A stretch of DNA of 64,000 bases from Bryopsis sp. KO-2023 (Eukaryota; Chlorophyta; Ulvophyceae; Bryopsidales; Bryopsidaceae). Position numbers and translations under genes: made by a program. Each line of letters begins with the position of its first letter. The stretch's first letter is position 1. Shown piece after piece: positions 59,819 to 64,000 of the stretch. The notes under the pieces are model-generated. The model was not told the DNA's origin and ran no database searches. It was given only the letters and a program-made list of their open reading frames with translations. Where the stretch lies: NCBI GenBank assembly GCA_030272585.1, contig BSYQ01000009.1, positions 5,580,001 to 5,644,000 of the forward strand, read 5' to 3'.

Positions 59819-61178
59819 TCCGAGCGTGTCGCATTTTCGGCGAAACCACGTCGCTCCTCGGCTGGTGCTCCGATTGACTCGCTCTTGGTGTCTAAAGACG
59901 CGTCCCGACGAGATCTATCCATAGGTTTTGATCGGGAGTCAATCGGAGGTCTGGTTGGGGAGTTATGGCCGGTACCGTTTCACGAGAGTCTACGTAAGCG
60001 CGATTTTCGGCGAAACGAGGTCGCTCCTCGGCTAGGGCTCCGATTGAGGCGCCCTTGGTGTCAAAAGGAGCGCCTCGACGAGATCTAACCATAGGTTTTG
60101 ATCGGAGGTCAATCGGAGGTCTCGTTGAAGAGTTACGGCCGATACCGTTTCACGAGAGTCTACGTAAGCGCGGTTTTCGGCGAAACGAGGTCGCTCCTCG
60201 GCTAGGGCTCGGATTGAGACGCCCTTGGTGCCAAAAGGAGCGCCTCGACGAGATCTAGCCATAGGTTTTGATCGGAGGTCAATCGGAGGTCTCGTTGAAG
60301 AGTTATGGCCGATACCGTTTCACGAGAGTCTACGTAAGCGCGGTTTTCGGCGAAACGAGGTCGCTCCTCGGCTAGGGCTCGGATTGAGACGCCCTTGGTG
60401 CCAAAAGGAGGGCCTCGACGAGATCTAGCCATAGGTTTTGATCGGAGGTCAATCGGAGGTCTCGTTGAAGAGTTATGGCCGATACCGTTTCGGGTGCTAA
60501 CCGTGAAGCGCGCGCGTGTCGCATTTTCGGCGAAACGATGTCGCTCCTCGGCTAGGGCTCCGATTGAGGCGCCCTTGGTGTCAAAAGACGCGTCTCGACG
60601 AGATCTAGCCATGGGTTTTGATCGGAGGTCAATCGGAGGTCTGGTTTAAGAGTTACGGCCGATACCGTTTCACGAGAGCCTACGTAAGCGCGATTTTCGG
60701 CGAAACGATGTCGCTCCTCGGCTAGGCCTCCGATTGACTCGCTTTTGGTGCCTGAAGACGCGGCTCGATGAGAGCTAGCCATGAGTTTTGATCGCGAGTC
60801 AATCGGAGCTCTGGTTGAAGAGTTATGGCCGATACCGTTTCACGAGAGTCTACGTAAGTGCGATTTTCGGCGAAACGATGTCGCTTCTCGGCTGGTGCTC
60901 CGATTGACGCGCCCTTGGTGCCTAAAGACGCGTCTCGACAAGACCTATCCGTGGGTACCTCTCCCGAGTCAATCGGAGCTCTGGTTGGGGAGTTATGGCC
61001 GATACCGTTTCGGGTGGTGACCGGGAATCGCGCGCGAGGCGCATTTTCGACGAAACGAGGTCGCTCCTCGGGTAGTGCTCCGATTGAGGCGCCCTTGGTG
61101 TCATAAGACGCGTCTCAACGAGACCAAGCCACAGAAAGTCGTTGCGAGTCAATCGGAGAAGTGGTTGGGGAGCTATGG
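59819..61178. repeat. 170/180-bp satellite, eight copies
   Basis: Copy 6 of the block at 7883-9242. Confidence 0.94.
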
Positions 61179-61297
61179 ACAAAAACGTTTGGGGCGCTCT
61201 CGCTCCGAGCTCAAGGCGCCCCCATAACTACACCGAAAAGTCATCGTCATCTGAAAGGCGGGATCCTGAGTTCGGCTTGTCGTTGCAAAAATACGTA

Positions 61298-61370
61298 GGG
61301 GGTGTAGCTCAAATGGCAGAGCGCTCGATTCGCATTCGAGAGGCACGGGGATCGATACCCCGCTCCTCCA
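61298..61370 (+). tRNA. tRNA-Ala-CGC: tRNA-Ala(CGC)
   Basis: Copy 6 of the gene at 9362-9434. Confidence 0.96.
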
Positions 61371-62087
61371 GCCCAGCTTATTTGTTGCCTTGGTCAAGAG
61401 CCGTTGCTCGTTGGCGGAGTGTGAAAATGCTGTCGTGCAACGGATCCGTTGTATGTGAGGGGTGAGTGAAGGCCAACGGCTTGAGACGAAAACCAATTTA
61501 ATAAGAACAACGAAAACCTTTCCCGATTATCGAGGTTCCATTGGGGTAGTTCATTTCAAAATTTCTGGGAATTTTGGTCGGAAGAGGGTAGGATCGCCCA
61601 ATTGGTGTTTGGGGAAATTTCGACGTGGAGAGTATATCAACAACTTTGAGAGAGTATGAGAGAGTTTGGTTAATCTAGGTACTGATACTGAAGGATGAAT
61701 TCTTTGATTGGAGTAATTGTGTGGAACAATGGTTGCGATAGGGGGGAGTGGCCCCTCAGGAAAAAATATGTAATTATTGTTATTTCCACGACGACAACAA
61801 CACCACGCGCCCGAGCCACTATCAACATATCCGTTCCGTCTCACACCGTAGTGCTCCGTACTCATATCTCGTACTCTATCCTAGAATAAACCCTCCACCA
61901 AATCCCACCGTCATCCTCGTCATTCCTACATCTCAATCAAAATCCTCCGAACGATCCCACTTTCGTCCTCGTCATTTCTACGTCCTTACCACCCTTTCCG
62001 ATCGATCACGATCACTCCCATTTGACACAAAGCACCGTCCGCCTCTTTGGATCGATGATTTGAGGGATGTTTCTCAGCAATAGGGGT

Positions 62088-62160
62088 CGCCCGAGGAGGG
62101 GCTCGAACCCTCGACCACAAGATTAAGAGTCTTGCGCTCTACCGACTGAGCTACCCGGGC
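62088..62160 (-). tRNA. tRNA-Lys-CTT: tRNA-Lys(CTT)
   Basis: Copy 6 of the gene at 10152-10224. Confidence 0.97.
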
Positions 62161-62266
62161 AGACGAAAAAGTGTTCCGGATCGCCGTCCACGTCCCCCGT
62201 CGCTCCGGCCTTGCGTCGCTGAACGCGGTAGGGGTTAGGTGCCTTCGACGGGGGAGGATTTTTGTA

Positions 62267-62338
62267 TTCGGAGTGGCGCAGTGGAAGCGTGGTGGGCCCA
62301 TAACCCACAGGTCCCAGGATCGAAACCTGGCTCCGAAA
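62267..62338 (+). tRNA. tRNA-iMet-CAT: Initiator tRNA-Met(CAT)
   Basis: Copy 6 of the gene at 10331-10402. Confidence 0.95.
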
Positions 62339-62406
62339 GGCGTGCGACTCGTGTCGATGGTCGAAAGAAAGGGTCGTAGCGGAAATTCCGCACCCTTTTT
62401 TGCGTG

Positions 62407-62479
62407 GGGGTTGTAGCTCAGATGGTAGAGCGCTTGCTTTGCATGCGAGAGGCACGGGGATCGATGCCCCGCAGCTCCA
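62407..62479 (+). tRNA. tRNA-Ala-TGC: tRNA-Ala(TGC)
   Basis: Copy 6 of the gene at 10471-10543. Confidence 0.97.
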
Positions 62480-62538
62480 GCCAATTTCGTTCTGAGTGAG
62501 GCACAGGGCCCCGAATGATCACCGCGACGGAGTATGAG

Positions 62539-62586
62539 GGTTGCGAGCGGGAGGTGCGGGGATCGAGGCCCCGCACCTCCGGGCGA
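62539..62586 (+). pseudogene. tRNA-Ala(TGC) 3'-half pseudogene 1
   Basis: Copy 6 of the remnant at 10603-10650. Confidence 0.75.
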
Positions 62587-62640
62587 TTCTGTTTTGAGTG
62601 AGGTACGGGCCCCCGAATTATTACCGCGACGGAGTATCAG

Positions 62641-62688
62641 GGTTGCAAGCGGGAGGTGCAGGGATCGAGGCCCCGCACCTCCGGGCGA
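62641..62688 (+). pseudogene. tRNA-Ala(TGC) 3'-half pseudogene 2
   Basis: Copy 6 of the remnant at 10705-10752. Confidence 0.75.
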
Positions 62689-62891
62689 TTTTGGCGTGGG
62701 AGGGCCCAAAACATGTCCTTCTTGTGACCGGGGTCGGTGCGTCGGTGTCGGGAGGCGCGGGTCGGGTGCTCGAGCCTTCGGGGGGGAGCGTTCTTTCGTG
62801 CTCCGGATGGCCGACGATGGGAGTAGATGGGCGTGACGGCGCGATTAATTTTAAGGTAATGAGTGCATTATAAAATTTATTTAGGGGTGCA

Positions 62892-62968
62892 GGGGGGGGG
62901 GCGCGTGACGGCGCGCTTTCTGTAAAGGTATACCGTGGAAAAAATTTTATATGTAGGGGGGGGGGGGG
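62892..62968. repeat. Poly-G tracts
   Basis: Copy 6 of the tracts at 10956-11032. Confidence 0.8.
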
Positions 62969-63161
62969 CGCGCAGAAATCGTACGACGCGGACTCGACGA
63001 GGGGTCGGACGCGGGCCAAAAAATCTCCAAATCCCCCGAGCACGGCCGAAATGGGCCTGTTTTCGCCCGTTTTCCGGGAAGCCACACTCTATTTAAGCCG
63101 GAATGCGCTCCCGAACTCGCGACAAGGCCCTTGAACGCGCCTCCCATGGGTCTCGTGCGCG

Positions 63162-63234
63162 GACCTTGTGGCCAAATGGATAAGGCGTCGGTCTACGAAA
63201 CCGAAGATTGCAGGTTCGACCCCTGCCAAGGTCG
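63162..63234 (+). tRNA. tRNA-Arg-ACG: tRNA-Arg(ACG)
   Basis: Copy 6 of the gene at 11226-11298. Confidence 0.97.
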
Positions 63235-63313
63235 ACGGACGTCGGGTTTCGGAGAGCTTCTCCGTCCCGCGACGCGCTCATGTAGCGGCCCGGCCGCTTC
63301 GGAAACGTGCGCC

Positions 63314-63386
63314 TCCGTCGTAGTCTAGGTGGTTAGGACATGTGGCTCTCACCCACAAGACCCGGGTTCGAGTCCCGGCGACGGAA
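63314..63386 (+). tRNA. tRNA-Glu-CTC: tRNA-Glu(CTC)
   Basis: Copy 6 of the gene at 11378-11450. Confidence 0.97.
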
Positions 63387-63471
63387 TCGTCCGCGCCCTT
63401 TTCGCCCCCGTGGAGGCGCCCCCTCCGGGCGTTTCGCGACCAGGAGGGCGAGGGAGGAGGAGGGAGCGTGA

Positions 63472-63552
63472 GCAACGGTGGCCGAGTGGTCAAGGCGTGT
63501 GCCTGCTAAGTACATGGGTTATCCCGCGTGAGTTCGAATCTCACCCGTTGCG
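63472..63552 (+). tRNA. tRNA-Ser-GCT: tRNA-Ser(GCT)
   Basis: Copy 7 of the gene at 18-98. Confidence 0.97.
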
Positions 63553-63590
63553 ACGATACTGCTTGTCGTTTTGCGACCTGACCGTCACAT

Positions 63591-64000
63591 CGTCCGGCGA
63601 CCTCGGCCCGTAACGGTGGGACTTGTCCGTGGCCTCCGGCGACCTCGTTCCGTAGCGATGGGACTTCTCCGTAGTTTCCGGCGACCTCGGCCCGTAGCGA
63701 TGGGACTTGTTCGTAGCGATGGGACCTCTCCGTAGCCTCCCGCGACCTCGTCCCGTGACGATGGGACTTCCCCGTAGCCTCCCGCGACCTCGTCCCGTAG
63801 CGATGGGACCTCTCCGTAGCCTCCCGCGACCTCGTCCCGTAGCGATGGGACTTCTCCGTAGCCTCCGGCGACCTCGTCCTGTGACGATGGGACCTCTCCG
63901 TAGCCTCCCGCGACCTCGTCCCGTGACGATGGGACTTCCCCGTAGCCTCCGGCGACCTCGTCCCGTAGCGATGGGACCTCTCCGTAGCCTCCGCCGACCT
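63591..64000. repeat. 42-bp minisatellite, cut by window end
   Basis: Copy 7 of the block at 137-955; only the first half is in the window. Confidence 0.95.

Larger units (their letters stand above)
51930..63454 (+). repeat. Tandem array unit, copy 6 (11,525 bp)
   Basis: Complete unit of the longer 11,525-bp type. Confidence 0.98.
63455..64000 (+). repeat. Tandem array unit, copy 7, cut by window end
   Basis: Contains only tRNA-Ser(GCT) and the start of the 42-bp minisatellite; the array evidently continues past the window. Confidence 0.97.

Overview
The window is one head-to-tail tandem array of a non-protein-coding unit of about 11.5 kb. I see no credible protein gene. Each complete unit carries 27 tRNA genes and one 5S rRNA gene, embedded in satellite DNA and an internal block of plant-type telomere repeat (TTTAGGG). 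The organism is a eukaryote: the tRNA genes have internal A and B boxes, CCA is generally not encoded, tRNA-Tyr(GTA) has a 12-nt intron after position 37, there is a eukaryotic initiator tRNA-Met, and the 5S has a TFIIIA/TFIIIC-type internal control region followed by a T run. TTTAGGG repeats, the initiator body and the tRNA-Ala T-loop resemble the green lineage from memory, but other groups use TTTAGGG too, so I do not name a taxon.

Layout: copy 1 at 1-11518, copy 2 at 11519-23036, copy 3 at 23037-29187 (cut off inside tRNA-Arg(TCG)), a scrambled junction at 29188-30375, copy 4 at 30376-40404 (enters just upstream of tRNA-Val(AAC)), copy 5 at 40405-51929, copy 6 at 51930-63454, and the start of copy 7 at 63455-64000. 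Copies 1 and 2 are 11,518 bp. Copies 5 and 6 are 11,525 bp because their telomeric block has 22 rather than 21 perfect TTTAGGG units; partial copy 4 also has 22.

Inside a unit (copy 1 coordinates): Ser(GCT), a 42-bp minisatellite, Asn and Val(CAC), a second short minisatellite block, Val(AAC), Cys, Trp, 18-bp repeats, 5S, Ile, Arg(CCT), Gly(GCC), Asp, Phe, Gln, Ala(AGC), a 141-bp higher-order repeat, His, Thr, Tyr, Arg(TCG), the TTTAGGG block with a decayed flank, two Pro genes, Leu, Gly(TCC), a 170/180-bp satellite, Ala(CGC), Lys, initiator Met, Ala(TGC) with two degenerate partial copies, poly-G tracts, Arg(ACG), Glu. Six tRNA genes and the 5S are on the minus strand and 21 tRNA genes on the plus strand.

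Together one unit covers all 20 amino acids (Met only through the initiator), so the array looks like a co-amplified RNA polymerase III domain supplying translation RNAs. The nearest precedent I know is the tandem tRNA/5S arrays of Entamoeba, whose units hold only a few tRNA genes. In total I count 149 intact tRNA genes, one truncated tRNA gene and six 5S genes. The junction at 29188-30375 looks like an assembly consensus artefact, so copy number and order across it should not be trusted.
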